9,074 nt of DNA from Alphaproteobacteria bacterium (GCA_015232485.1 JADFZP010000104.1:1-9074), one strand, 5' to 3'; positions 1 through 6,757 are shown, numbered from the stretch's first letter. The notes: generated by a model from the letters alone, not told the origin. Program-made: numbers and translations.

Positions 1-2
1 GG

Positions 3-131
3 ATCGGCATCGCCCTGCGCAAGGGCGAAGACGATCTTCTGAAGGCCTTCAACCAAGCGATCGCCAGGATTCGCCTGGACGGGACCTACAAGACGATCAA
101 CGACAAGTATTTTCCGTTTGATATTTACTAG
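3..131 (+). CDS. C-terminal end of a periplasmic amino-acid-binding protein (ABC transporter), 5' truncated
   Basis: Only the last 42 codons are present; the gene enters from the left edge in frame 3 and ends at TAG 129-131. The visible residues start IGIALRKGEDDLLKAFNQAI and continue with RIRLDGTYKTINDKYF. This is the typical last lobe of family-3 solute-binding proteins (HisJ/ArtJ/lysine-arginine-ornithine type): a 'G(I/V)A(L/V)RK(G/D)' strand, an amphipathic helix 'LxxAFNxAIxxIRxDGTY', then 'INxKYFPFDIY' at the end. The full protein would bind a polar amino acid in the periplasm and deliver it to an ABC permease. Family assignment is good; the ligand cannot be told from this fragment. The permease and ATPase genes are not in the window, and downstream there is only non-coding repeat sequence, so this is the last gene of its unit. 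Confidence 0.85.
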   Translation: MGIALRKGEDDLLKAFNQAIARIRLDGTYKTINDKYFPFDIY

Positions 132-134
132 CGT

Positions 135-162
135 CGTCATTCCCGCGAAAGCGGGAATCCAT
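135..162. repeat. Intergenic palindromic repeat with dRS3-like core (ATTCCC-N8-GGGAAT)
   Basis: Positions 139-146 (ATTCCCGC) pair perfectly with 151-158 (GCGGGAAT) around a GAAA loop, flanked by CGTC and CCAT. The 20-bp core has the form ATTCCC-N8-GGGAAT, the form of the neisserial dRS3 element; similar dispersed sequences occur in many proteobacteria. It starts 4 bp after the stop codon of the binding-protein gene, so the hairpin could also end or stabilise that mRNA, although no T tract follows. The palindrome is seen directly; membership in a dispersed family is inferred because only one copy is in the window. Confidence 0.7.
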
Positions 163-244
163 TGTGCCGCCACATTTATATTTATTGGATCTGTGCATGC
201 CCTAGTGCACGGATTCATTCAAAAGATACAGGCAACCTCCCACG

Positions 245-303
245 CCGTCATGCCCGCTTCCGCGGTCAGACGTGGATGGCCGGGTCAAGCCCGGCCATGA
301 CGG
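245..303. repeat. Second, different intergenic palindromic repeat (REP-like)
   Basis: An outer inverted repeat (CCGTCATG at 245-252, CATGACGG at 296-303) encloses an inner hairpin whose arms are ATGGCCGGG (276-284) and CCCGGCCAT (290-298) with loop TCAAG. The 'GGCCGGGTCAAGCCCGGCC' type of hairpin is a familiar intergenic repeat in alphaproteobacterial genomes. It shares the CGTCAT edge with the repeat at 135-162 but has a different core. Between the two repeats (163-244), and from 304 to 370, I see no gene, only AT-richer spacer sequence. A repeat-type role is inferred. Confidence 0.6.
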
Positions 304-370
304 AAAAGGGGACAAAAGGCGGGGCCGAAGGCGCCCGCTTAGGCAGAGGGGCAAACATAAACATAACGGC

Positions 371-405
371 TGAAGCGTGATGCACATTTTGGGCATCACG
401 CTTCA
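371..405 (-). terminator. Hairpin terminator of the nadACB operon
   Basis: A perfect 13-bp stem (TGAAGCGTGATGC at 371-383 against its exact complement at 393-405) with a 9-nt loop lies 4 bp beyond the nadB stop codon. Read on the minus strand the stem is followed by GCCGTTATGTTTATGTTTG, which is T-enriched but not a clean T run. It fits an intrinsic or 3'-end-stabilising hairpin for the NAD operon. Position and symmetry are direct observations; termination is inferred. Confidence 0.75.
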
Positions 406-409
406 AGTA

Positions 410-2026
410 TCACCACGCCCCCGCCACGAAGCGGTCGGGGACCAGGATGGTGTTCTGCGGCAAGACGATGTGGTCGGGCTCGGGGAAATCGAGCGTGTAG
501 TGCAGACCGCGGCTTTCCTTGCGCGACAGGGCCGAGCGGATGATCAGATCGGCGACGGTGGCCAGATTGCGCAGTTCCAGCAGGTCCTTGGAGACGCGGA
601 AGGCGCTGTAATAGGCGGCGATTTCGGCCTGGAGCAGATCGACGCGGCGCTTGGCGCGCTGGAGGCGTTTGGTGGTCCGCACGATGCCGACATAGTCCCA
701 CATGAAGTTGCGCAGTTCGCCCCAGTTGTGGGTGACGACCACCTCCTCGTCGGAATTGGTGACCAGGCTTTCGTCCCAGGGGGCGATTTCGGGCGGCGGG
801 GCGATGCCGGCCAAGCGCCGCGCGATGTCGCTGGCCGCCGCGTCGGCCAGCACCAGGCATTCGAGCAGCGAATTCGAGGCCATGCGGTTGGCGCCGTGCA
901 GCCCGGTGCAGGCGGTTTCCCCGATCGCGTAAAGATTGCGAATATCGGTATGCCCGGCAAGGTCGGTGGCCACGCCGCCGCAGGTGTAATGCGCGGCCGG
1001 AACCACGGGAATCGGCTCGCGGGTGATGTCGATGCCCAATTCGCCGCAGCGCGCCTGGATGGTCGGGAAGTGGTGGGCGATGAAGGCCGGTTCGCGGTGG
1101 CTGATGTCGAGATAGACGCAAGGCGCGCCGACCCGCTTCATCTCGTGGTCGATGGCGCGCGCCACGATGTCGCGCGGCGCCAGTTCGCCGCGCGCGTCGA
1201 AGCGATCCATGAAGCGCGAGCCGTCGGGCAGCAGCAGGCGCCCGCCCTCGCCCCGCACCGCCTCGGAGACCAGGAAGTTCTTGACCTTGGAATGGTGCAG
1301 GATGGTCGGGTGGAACTGCGAGAATTCCATGTTGGCGACGCGGCAGCCGGCCCGCCACGCCATGGCGATGCCGTCGCCCGTCGAGCCATCGGGATTGGAG
1401 GTGTAAAGATAGACCCGGCTCGCCCCGCCGGTCGCCAGCACCACCACGCGGGCGCGCAGCAGATCGACCCGCCGCCCCGCGATGTCGTAGACATAGGCCC
1501 CGACGCAGCGGCCCGGCGTGCCGTCCGGCTCCTTGGCGCGCACCAGATCGACCGCCATGCGGTGTTCCAGCAGGGTGATGTTGGCGTGCTCGCGAACTTG
1601 GCCAAGCAGCGTCGTCTCGACGGCGCGGCCGGTGGCGTCGGCCGCGTGGATGACCCGGCGGTGGCTGTGCCCGCCCTCGCGCGTCAGGTGGTATTCCAGG
1701 CGGCCGTCGCTGCGCTCGCGCCGGTCAAACGCCACGCCGTAGCCGATCAGCCGCTCGATCGCCGGGCGGGCGTTCTCGACCACGAAGCGCACGGCGCGCT
1801 CGTCGCACAGCCCGGCGCCGGCGTCCAGGCTGTCGGCGATGTGCGCCTCGGTGGAATCCTTGTCGTCGAGCACCGCCGCGATGCCACCCTGGGCGTAAAG
1901 CGTGCTGCCCTCGTGCAATTCGGCCTTTGACAGCACGGCGATCCGGGCCTGCGCGGAAAGGGCCAAGGCGAGGCTCAGGCCCGCCGCGCCGCTGCCGATC
2001 ACCAGGACGTCGAAGCTTTGATCCAT
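410..2026 (-). CDS. nadB: L-aspartate oxidase (NadB)
   Basis: FAD enzyme that oxidises L-aspartate to iminoaspartate, the substrate of quinolinate synthase, in the first step of de novo NAD synthesis; cytoplasmic. The product is 538 residues, about the length of E. coli NadB (540). Visible features: N-terminal FAD-binding GSGAAG (11-16), YAQGGIAA (44-51), TGDGIAMAWRAG (216-227), FSQFHPT (235-241) and HYTCGGV (346-352). GANRMASNSLLE (378-389) comes before the C-terminal helical domain. By alignment from memory, H239, R285, H346 and R381 match the active-site His244, Arg290, His351 and Arg386 of E. coli. The ATG at 2026 is chosen although the frame stays open to 2350: the protein fold begins there, GGAG precedes it, and the upstream extension is only the shadow of nadC. 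The start overlaps the nadC stop in TGATG, implying coupled translation. Last gene of nadA-nadC-nadB. Confidence 0.97.
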   Translation of the reverse strand: MDQSFDVLVIGSGAAGLSLALALSAQARIAVLSKAELHEGSTLYAQGGIAAVLDDKDSTEAHIADSLDAGAGLCDERAVRFVVENARPAIERLIGYGVAFDRRERSDGRLEYHLTREGGHSHRRVIHAADATGRAVETTLLGQVREHANITLLEHRMAVDLVRAKEPDGTPGRCVGAYVYDIAGRRVDLLRARVVVLATGGASRVYLYTSNPDGSTGDGIAMAWRAGCRVANMEFSQFHPTILHHSKVKNFLVSEAVRGEGGRLLLPDGSRFMDRFDARGELAPRDIVARAIDHEMKRVGAPCVYLDISHREPAFIAHHFPTIQARCGELGIDITREPIPVVPAAHYTCGGVATDLAGHTDIRNLYAIGETACTGLHGANRMASNSLLECLVLADAAASDIARRLAGIAPPPEIAPWDESLVTNSDEEVVVTHNWGELRNFMWDYVGIVRTTKRLQRAKRRVDLLQAEIAAYYSAFRVSKDLLELRNLATVADLIIRSALSRKESRGLHYTLDFPEPDHIVLPQNTILVPDRFVAGAW

Positions 2027-2856
2027 CACGTCTCCGCCGCCCAATCCAGTCCGATGTCGACGGCGGGCGCCGATTGGGTGATGCGCCCGACCGAGACGAA
2101 GTCCACGCCGGTCTCGGCGATGGCGCGAATGGTGTCGAGGGTCACCCCGCCCGAGGCCTCGGTACGGGCCCGGCCCTTGGCCAGCGCCACCGCCTCGCGC
2201 AGAACCGCCGGAGTCATGTTGTCGAGCAGCAGGATGTCGGCCCCGGCGGCCAGCGCCTCGGCCACCTGGGCCAGCGTGTCGCATTCGACCTCGACCACGC
2301 CGTCCCAGCCGGCGCGGGCGCGGCGCACCGCCTCGGCCACGCCCCCGCACACCGCGATGTGGTTGTCCTTGATCAGCACCGCGTCGAACAAGCCCATGCG
2401 GTGATTGCGCGCGCCGCCCATGCGGGTCGCGTATTTGGCCAACAGGCGCAGACCGGGCACGGTCTTGCGGGTGTCGAGAAGCTGCGCTCCGCAGCCCTCG
2501 ATGGCTTGGACATAGGCGCGGGTCAGGGTGGCGATGCCCGACAGGTGCTGCAACAGATTGAGCGCCACCCGCTCGGCCGAAAGCAGGCCGCGCGCCGATC
2601 CCGCCACCTCGGCGATCACCGCGCCTTCGGCCACCTGATCGCCGTCCTGGACCCTGGGCCGCCAGACCAGATCGGGGACCAGGGCGCGGAACGCCGCCTC
2701 GGCGCCGGGCAGGCCGGCCACCACCATGGGCTGGCGCGACGCCATCACCCCCGAGAAGCGAAGCGCCTCGGGGATCACCGTGGCCGAGGTGACGTCGCCC
2801 GCCCCGATGTCCTCGGCCAGGGCCTGGGCGACGACGCGTTCGAATTCAAGCCGCAT
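2026..2856 (-). CDS. nadC: Nicotinate-nucleotide pyrophosphorylase (carboxylating), quinolinate phosphoribosyltransferase
   Basis: Converts quinolinate and PRPP to nicotinate mononucleotide, CO2 and pyrophosphate, the third enzyme of the de novo NAD route; cytoplasmic, usually dimeric or hexameric. It has 276 residues, normal for the family. Family motifs in order: EDIGAGDVTS (15-24), SAERVALNLLQHLSGIAT (93-110), DTRKTVPGLR (128-137), KYATRMGGARNHRMGLFDA (141-159), LIKDNH (161-166), VEVECDT (188-194), LLDNM (210-214), EASGGV (233-238) and DFVSVGRIT (252-260). The Arg, His and Lys residues in DTRKT, NHRMG and LIKDNH form the quinolinate/PRPP site in known structures. The start codon lies inside the 3' end of nadA (11-bp overlap) and the stop overlaps the nadB start by one base, so all three proteins are probably made from one message by coupled translation. 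Confidence 0.97.
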   Translation of the reverse strand: MRLEFERVVAQALAEDIGAGDVTSATVIPEALRFSGVMASRQPMVVAGLPGAEAAFRALVPDLVWRPRVQDGDQVAEGAVIAEVAGSARGLLSAERVALNLLQHLSGIATLTRAYVQAIEGCGAQLLDTRKTVPGLRLLAKYATRMGGARNHRMGLFDAVLIKDNHIAVCGGVAEAVRRARAGWDGVVEVECDTLAQVAEALAAGADILLLDNMTPAVLREAVALAKGRARTEASGGVTLDTIRAIAETGVDFVSVGRITQSAPAVDIGLDWAAET

Positions 2857-3856
2857 CGCGGCGGCCGATCGAGACCGACATCTCCAGCATGCGGGTCAGT
2901 GGCGCCTTGGCGGCGATGCGCAGCTCCTCGGGCATTTCGACGCGCGGCGCGTCGTTCTTCAGCGCGAGATAGATCTTTTCCATGGTGTTGAGCGCCATGA
3001 ACGGGCAGCGGGCGCAATCGCAGCTACCATCGGCGCCGGGCGCCGGAATGAAGCGCTTGCCCGGCGCGGCCTTCTCCATCTGGTGGATGATGTGCTTCTC
3101 GGTCGCGATGATGAATTCGTCGGCCGGCGAAGACAGCACGTAATCGAGAATCGCCCGCGTCGAGCCGACATGGTCGGCATGGACGAGGATCGGCTCGGGA
3201 CATTCCGGATGGGCGGCGATCTTGGCGGCCGGATATTGGGTCTTCAGCTTGACCAGTTCGCGCTCGGAGAACTGCTCGTGAATGATGCACGAGCCCGGCC
3301 ACAGGGTCATCTCGCGCCCGGTCTTGCGCCGCATGAAGGCGCCGAGATGGCGGTCGGGGGCGAACAGGATCGGCCGGTCGGCGGGCAATTGGCGAATGAT
3401 CGTCTCGGCGTTCGACGAGGTGACGATCACGTCCGACAGCGCCTTCACCTCGGCCGAGCAGTTGATGTAGGTCACCGCGATGTGGTCGGGATGCGCCTCG
3501 CGGAACGCGCGGAACGGCTCGGGCTTGCACGAATCCTCGAGCGAGCAGCCGGCGTCGGCGTCGGGGATCAACACCAGCTTGTCGGGGCTGAGGATCTTGG
3601 CCACCTCGCCCATGAAGCGCACGCCGCAGAACACGATCACGTCGGCGTCGGTGGCCGCCGCCTTGCGCGACAGGTCGAGCGAGTCGCCCACGAAGTCGGC
3701 CAAGTCCTGAATCTCGCCGTCCTGATAATAGTGGGCCAGGATGATGGCGTTGCGTTCGCGGCGCAGCCGGGCGATCTCGGCTTCGAGGTCGAGGCTGGGG
3801 TCGATGTCCCTGGCGGTCAGAGCGTTCGCCTGGGGCAGGACGATGGTGTCGGGCAT
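2846..3856 (-). CDS. nadA: Quinolinate synthase (NadA), [4Fe-4S] enzyme
   Basis: Condenses iminoaspartate (from NadB) with dihydroxyacetone phosphate to quinolinate, using an oxygen-sensitive [4Fe-4S] cluster; cytoplasmic. 336 residues, typical for the class. Visible motifs: ILAHYYQ (39-45), DLADFVGDSL (51-60), FCGVRFMGEVAKIL (76-89), AGCSLEDSC (102-110), YINCSAEVKA (130-139), WPGSCIIHEQF (186-196), AHPECPEPI (215-223) and GSCDCARCPFMALNTMEK (277-294). By spacing against E. coli Cys113/200/297, the cluster ligands should be C104, C190 and C284 (my alignment). The ATG at 3854-3856 has AGGGAG ten bases upstream. First gene of the nadACB unit; the proximal position and the 11-bp overlap with nadC support a single transcript. 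No regulator gene is adjacent. Confidence 0.97.
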   Translation of the reverse strand: MPDTIVLPQANALTARDIDPSLDLEAEIARLRRERNAIILAHYYQDGEIQDLADFVGDSLDLSRKAAATDADVIVFCGVRFMGEVAKILSPDKLVLIPDADAGCSLEDSCKPEPFRAFREAHPDHIAVTYINCSAEVKALSDVIVTSSNAETIIRQLPADRPILFAPDRHLGAFMRRKTGREMTLWPGSCIIHEQFSERELVKLKTQYPAAKIAAHPECPEPILVHADHVGSTRAILDYVLSSPADEFIIATEKHIIHQMEKAAPGKRFIPAPGADGSCDCARCPFMALNTMEKIYLALKNDAPRVEMPEELRIAAKAPLTRMLEMSVSIGRRDAA

Positions 3857-3883
3857 CCGGGTCGATCTCCCTGGAAAACACCG

Positions 3884-3912
3884 ATGATTCCCGGAAATCC
3901 ACCGTCCCGCAA
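3884..3912 (-). promoter_or_regulatory. Candidate promoter for nadACB
   Basis: On the minus strand TTGCGG (3912-3907) is followed after 17 bp by AATCAT (3889-3884). They match the sigma-70 consensus at 3 and 4 of 6 positions. A start about 7 bp downstream, near 3877, would leave a 20-nt leader containing the AGGGAG ribosome site (3872-3867). The spacing is right but the boxes are weak, so this is a candidate only. Confidence 0.3.
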
Positions 3913-3929
3913 CAGTGCATTTGCGGCGC

Positions 3930-3956
3930 CGTCACGATCCGACACATTTGGTGACG
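3930..3956. promoter_or_regulatory. Short inverted repeat CGTCAC-N15-GTGACG between the divergent genes
   Basis: CGTCAC at 3930-3935 is mirrored by GTGACG at 3951-3956. The half-sites are centred 21 bp apart, about two helical turns, as for a dimeric regulator. It lies upstream of both the candidate nadA promoter and the candidate promoter of the 107-codon gene. Six-base arms are short in GC-rich DNA and may be chance. I cannot match it to a known NadR, NadQ or NrtR operator. Confidence 0.2.
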
Positions 3957-3976
3957 TATTGCCGCCAGGCCGGGGA

Positions 3977-4005
3977 TGGACGGCCTCGCCCGGCTCGGCT
4001 AGAGT
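3977..4005 (+). promoter_or_regulatory. Candidate promoter giving a leaderless transcript
   Basis: TGGACG (3977-3982), a 17-bp spacer and TAGAGT (4000-4005) match the -35 and -10 consensus at 4 of 6 positions each. The expected transcription start, 7-8 bp after the -10 box, falls at 4012-4013, on the A of the ATG of the 107-codon gene. No Shine-Dalgarno sequence exists in front of that ATG, which fits leaderless initiation. The boxes are seen; promoter activity is inferred. Confidence 0.4.
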
Positions 4006-4012
4006 GCCGGCC

Positions 4013-4336
4013 ATGCCAAAAGAACAACGACGCATCATTTTCAGCCAGGAAGAACTGTTCCAGGCCATGACCGACCTCTCCAAAGCGGGCAAAAGCGGCC
4101 CGCCGCTGGTGGGCAAATTGATCTCGATGGACTTCGTCCCGCAACGCGAGCCGGCCCTGACCGTGACTCTGCAACCACCCAATTCGTCGATGCCGCAGCA
4201 AATCGGCTACCGCAAGGCCGAGGTCGCCGCCGCGATGATCATGTGGTGCCGCGGCAAGGGCATTCCGTTGCCCAGGGACTCGAACCGGGCATTGTCGAAG
4301 GTCGATGACAATCCCGTTCTGCTGATCGAGATCTGA
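4013..4336 (+). CDS. Small conserved-looking protein of unknown function (107 aa)
   Basis: I do not recognise a characterised family. The product is basic and soluble, with no signal peptide or membrane segment. The N-terminal part RRIIFSQEELFQAMTDLSKAG (6-26) looks like a strand followed by a helix. Next come short strands LVGKLISMDF and ALTVTLQPP, a helix YRKAEVAAAMIMWCRGKGIPLP (66-87), and a closing strand NPVLLIEI. This mixed alpha/beta pattern is internally consistent and unlike the antisense shadows around it. The frame remains open far upstream, so the start is a choice. The ATG at 4013 is the first codon of protein-like sequence; an in-frame GTG at 4004 is the main alternative. There is no ribosome site, see the leaderless promoter. 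It is divergent from nadA and convergent, with 13 bp between stop codons, with the next gene. Confidence 0.75.
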   Translation: MPKEQRRIIFSQEELFQAMTDLSKAGKSGPPLVGKLISMDFVPQREPALTVTLQPPNSSMPQQIGYRKAEVAAAMIMWCRGKGIPLPRDSNRALSKVDDNPVLLIEI

Positions 4337-4349
4337 GCCGCTCGCGGTC

Positions 4350-4643
4350 TCACACATACCCGAACGGCCGCTCCTGGATGCGGACCACCAGCCCGTGATC
4401 GGCCACCGAGACGCCCAGCCATAATGGCCGCGCGGCGGGAAGATCGATTGTGGTGGCGAGCCCCTTGTCGGGCAGCGCGATGTCCAGCCGCGTCGTCCCG
4501 GCCGGCTCGGCCAGTTCGATGGTGGCGGCGAAGCCCAACTGGGTGCGCGTGGTGACGCCATCGCGGTGGGCGAGCTCGAGCCCGTCCACCGCGACCACGA
4601 CACGATCGCGGAAGAAGCCGTCCTGCAAATCGACCGCGATCAT
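4350..4643 (-). CDS. Small beta-rich protein paired with the metzincin-like protein (97 aa), function unknown
   Basis: I cannot assign a function. The sequence is a series of alternating hydrophobic strands: VVVAVDGLEL, TRTQLGFAATIELA, TTRLDIALP, LATTIDLP, LWLGVSVADHGLVVRIQ, ending in ERPFGYV. That suggests a small beta-sandwich or barrel of about eight strands with no signal peptide, no Cys and no obvious catalytic motif. The opening VDLQDGFFRDRVVVAVDG and the closing PFGYV look like conserved edges of a compact domain. The ATG at 4643 is preceded by AGGGAAGAG on the minus strand, a good ribosome site. The gene begins 13 bp after the stop of the 689-residue gene, so the two are almost certainly co-transcribed and probably act together, for example as a binding or inhibitory partner (inference). 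Confidence 0.75.
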   Translation of the reverse strand: MIAVDLQDGFFRDRVVVAVDGLELAHRDGVTTRTQLGFAATIELAEPAGTTRLDIALPDKGLATTIDLPAARPLWLGVSVADHGLVVRIQERPFGYV

Positions 4644-4656
4644 GACTCTTCCCTTT

Positions 4657-6726
4657 CTATCGCGCCGCCACCGGCAGGCTCGCCAGACGCCCGGTCACCC
4701 GGTCGGTGATCGAGCCCGGAACGCCGCGCCGGGTCAGCGTCTTCCCCAGCGTGACCAGCGTGTCGCGGGCGGCTTCCGGCTCGCCCGCCCCCGCCAGCAT
4801 ACCGGCGTAACGGTCGGCATAATACGCGTACTCGATATGGCCGAGCGTCTCGGCCGCCTGCCCGCTGTTCGCGACCAGCGCGGAGTCGAGCCGCTGCCGC
4901 GCCTCGCGCATGTCGGCCGACGACACCTGGATGGCGGGCGCGCCATCCCGCTCGACCAGCAGCTTGCTCGGCCGACCCGCCGCCAGACCGATCGCCACTT
5001 CGGCGTGATGCGCCGCCGGACGCCCGGCCAGCCGCTCGGACACTTCGAGCAGCGTATCGACCGCGCCGCCCAGCACGCGGCTGCCGTCGAAGGCCAACAC
5101 CCGCCCGACACCGTCGGAGAACACGTCCTGGGCGAGACGCTCCTCTTCATAGCCGCGCGGCGGCAGGATGCGCAGCCGCATGGGGTTCGAGACGATGTCC
5201 TCGCCCCCGAAGCTCAGACACGCCTGCACCAGGTAGTTTCCCGGCTCGGCGAGATCCCAGCCGTTGGTGCCGGCTCCCAGGAACACCGCCTGATAGAGCG
5301 ACTGGCCGGGCGCCAGGACGATGGGGTCCTCGGCCAGGCAATAGGTCGCGAAGGGGCGCCACTGGCGCGCCGGCCGGCCGTCGCGCTGGATGATCAGGGT
5401 CAGATCGTGCGAGGTGGCCAGGATGCCGCTGTCGACGATCAGGGGCCGTCCGCCGATGTTGGTCACCTTCAACTCGGCCATCGCCGCTTCCAGGAACTCG
5501 AACACGGGCCGCTGGCGATTGACCCTCACCTCAAGCGCCAGTGTCGGCTCGGGCGACACCGCCGCCTCGCGGAAGCCGTGATCTTCGAACCAGTCGGCAT
5601 TGCCCATCTGCACGAACGATTCGGGCGCGTGCCGCATGAACAGCAGTTCCTGGTCGTTGAAGCGGAACGCGAAATCGGCGAAGAACGCGGTCTGGCCGCC
5701 GGCCACGTTGTCCGGGTAGTTCATGAAGCTGCGCGCTTCCCGATCGTTGACGAGCGGGATCCATGAATTTCCCCATTCCGGAGGATGCTGCTTCTGCCAG
5801 GAATGGGCCAGATTGAAGCCGTGTCCCATTTCGTGAACGGCGGTCCAGAAGCGCATGCGCTCGACCCACGCGGCCGGATTGGCATCGTTGCGAGGCGGCA
5901 CGCCGATGAAGGACTCGGTGAAGATCGCCGTGCCCTGGCGATGATTGGGGCCGATCGAGTCGAACATGATGCCGCCCAGGCCCGCGCCCATTTCGTGCAA
6001 CGCCGCCCAGAACACCCACATCGCCCACTGCGGACGGTTGGCGAACCGGGACCACTGCGCCTGCATGGCGTCGTGCATCTCCTGGTCGCTCCACACCGCG
6101 TCGGCGCCCGGAGCCGGGCCGGGCATCACATTGTCACCCGACCGGCTGACCTCGAAGCCCGCGCGGCGGAAGACGGTCTCGATGCTCAACTTCTCGCAAG
6201 CCATGTTCGCCGGCCGGTTCGGATGAGCGCAGGTGGCGATCGAGGTGACCGGATTTGCCCCCTCGACCGAGTCGAACTCGAACTCGACCTTGCGGAAATA
6301 GCTGGACTCGAAGCTCAGGTCCCGCGTGACCTCGGGCCGACCGCCTCCCGAAAAGCTGATCCTCAAGGAGCGATTGGCAGGAATGATGTTGCGGGTCGCG
6401 ACGATCACCACGTTGGTCTGCGGCAGGGCGAGCACATTGCCGTTCTTGTACCAGATGCCGCCCTTCCAGGTGTTGGGAGCCGCCAATCTCAGCTTGGCGA
6501 TCCAATGGACCGGCACGCCGGGCCCGACCGGCCGGATCACGCCGCTGGCCGTCATCTGGGGATAGCGGCCATCGACGTCGAGGCGCACCTCCTCGATCAC
6601 GCGCGCGAACGGTACGGCCAAGCGCCGAACGTAAAGGCCGCTGGCGGCCGGAACGGGAAACCCCGGGCCGGGCAGCGGAATGGGCAGGTCGATGGGCTCG
6701 AATACCGCGATACCATCATCAGGCAT
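4657..6726 (-). CDS. Large putative zinc metalloprotease with a metzincin-like site (689 aa), uncharacterised
   Basis: The core is VHEMGHGFNLAHSW: H298, E299, H302 and H308 give HExxHxxNxxH, the metzincin zinc site with Asn in place of the usual Gly. SFMNYP (333-338) follows 27 residues after the last His, where metzincins carry their Met-turn (M335). It is therefore probably a zinc endopeptidase; substrate unknown. Other regions: a beta-rich N-terminal part (about 30-150), the catalytic part (about 180-385), an Ig-like beta region (about 395-520, 'ELKVTNIGGRPLIVDSG', 'EPGNYLVQACLSF'), and an Ala-rich helical C-terminus (about 550-689) that might be TPR-like. A second, incomplete HEMG (244-247) precedes GGIMFDSIGPNHRQG. 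The N-terminus is Pro-rich with no signal peptide or membrane segment, so it is cytoplasmic or exported by a non-Sec route. GAGGAGG (6740-6734) is 7 bp before the ATG and fixes the start. First gene of a two-gene unit, divergent from the octaheme cytochrome. Confidence 0.85.
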   Translation of the reverse strand: MPDDGIAVFEPIDLPIPLPGPGFPVPAASGLYVRRLAVPFARVIEEVRLDVDGRYPQMTASGVIRPVGPGVPVHWIAKLRLAAPNTWKGGIWYKNGNVLALPQTNVVIVATRNIIPANRSLRISFSGGGRPEVTRDLSFESSYFRKVEFEFDSVEGANPVTSIATCAHPNRPANMACEKLSIETVFRRAGFEVSRSGDNVMPGPAPGADAVWSDQEMHDAMQAQWSRFANRPQWAMWVFWAALHEMGAGLGGIMFDSIGPNHRQGTAIFTESFIGVPPRNDANPAAWVERMRFWTAVHEMGHGFNLAHSWQKQHPPEWGNSWIPLVNDREARSFMNYPDNVAGGQTAFFADFAFRFNDQELLFMRHAPESFVQMGNADWFEDHGFREAAVSPEPTLALEVRVNRQRPVFEFLEAAMAELKVTNIGGRPLIVDSGILATSHDLTLIIQRDGRPARQWRPFATYCLAEDPIVLAPGQSLYQAVFLGAGTNGWDLAEPGNYLVQACLSFGGEDIVSNPMRLRILPPRGYEEERLAQDVFSDGVGRVLAFDGSRVLGGAVDTLLEVSERLAGRPAAHHAEVAIGLAAGRPSKLLVERDGAPAIQVSSADMREARQRLDSALVANSGQAAETLGHIEYAYYADRYAGMLAGAGEPEAARDTLVTLGKTLTRRGVPGSITDRVTGRLASLPVAAR

Positions 6727-6757
6727 GATGAAACCTCCTCAGGTTGGAATTGTTATC

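Noticed and set aside
132..409. CRISPR array, tRNA or integrase attachment site in the intergenic region
   Set aside because: There are no regularly spaced repeats, no cloverleaf or tRNA 3' end, and no integrase gene; the structure is explained by palindromic repeats and a terminator.
377..1930. A 517-codon open frame on the plus strand opposite nadB
   Set aside because: It is the antisense shadow of a certain gene. Its translation is rich in Ala, Gly, Arg, Asp, His and Gln with no domain pattern, as expected from complementary GC-biased codons.
1927..3960. Long plus-strand frames opposite nadC and nadA, including one that runs into the 107-codon gene
   Set aside because: They cover confidently identified minus-strand enzymes and show only shadow composition; only the final part from 4013 looks protein-like.
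4334..4352. Bidirectional terminator between the convergent stops
   Set aside because: GAGCCGC and GCGGTCTC almost pair, but the loop would be about two bases and no T tract follows on either strand.
5974..5997. The first HEMG (residues 244-247) as a second catalytic zinc site
   Set aside because: The second and third zinc-binding His are missing, so it cannot be an independent HExxH site; kept only as an oddity.
6746..6757. On the minus strand GATAACAATTCC resembles half of the lac operator
   Set aside because: Only half of the operator matches, no second half-site exists, and no LacI-type gene is nearby; it is likely chance in an AT-rich stretch.
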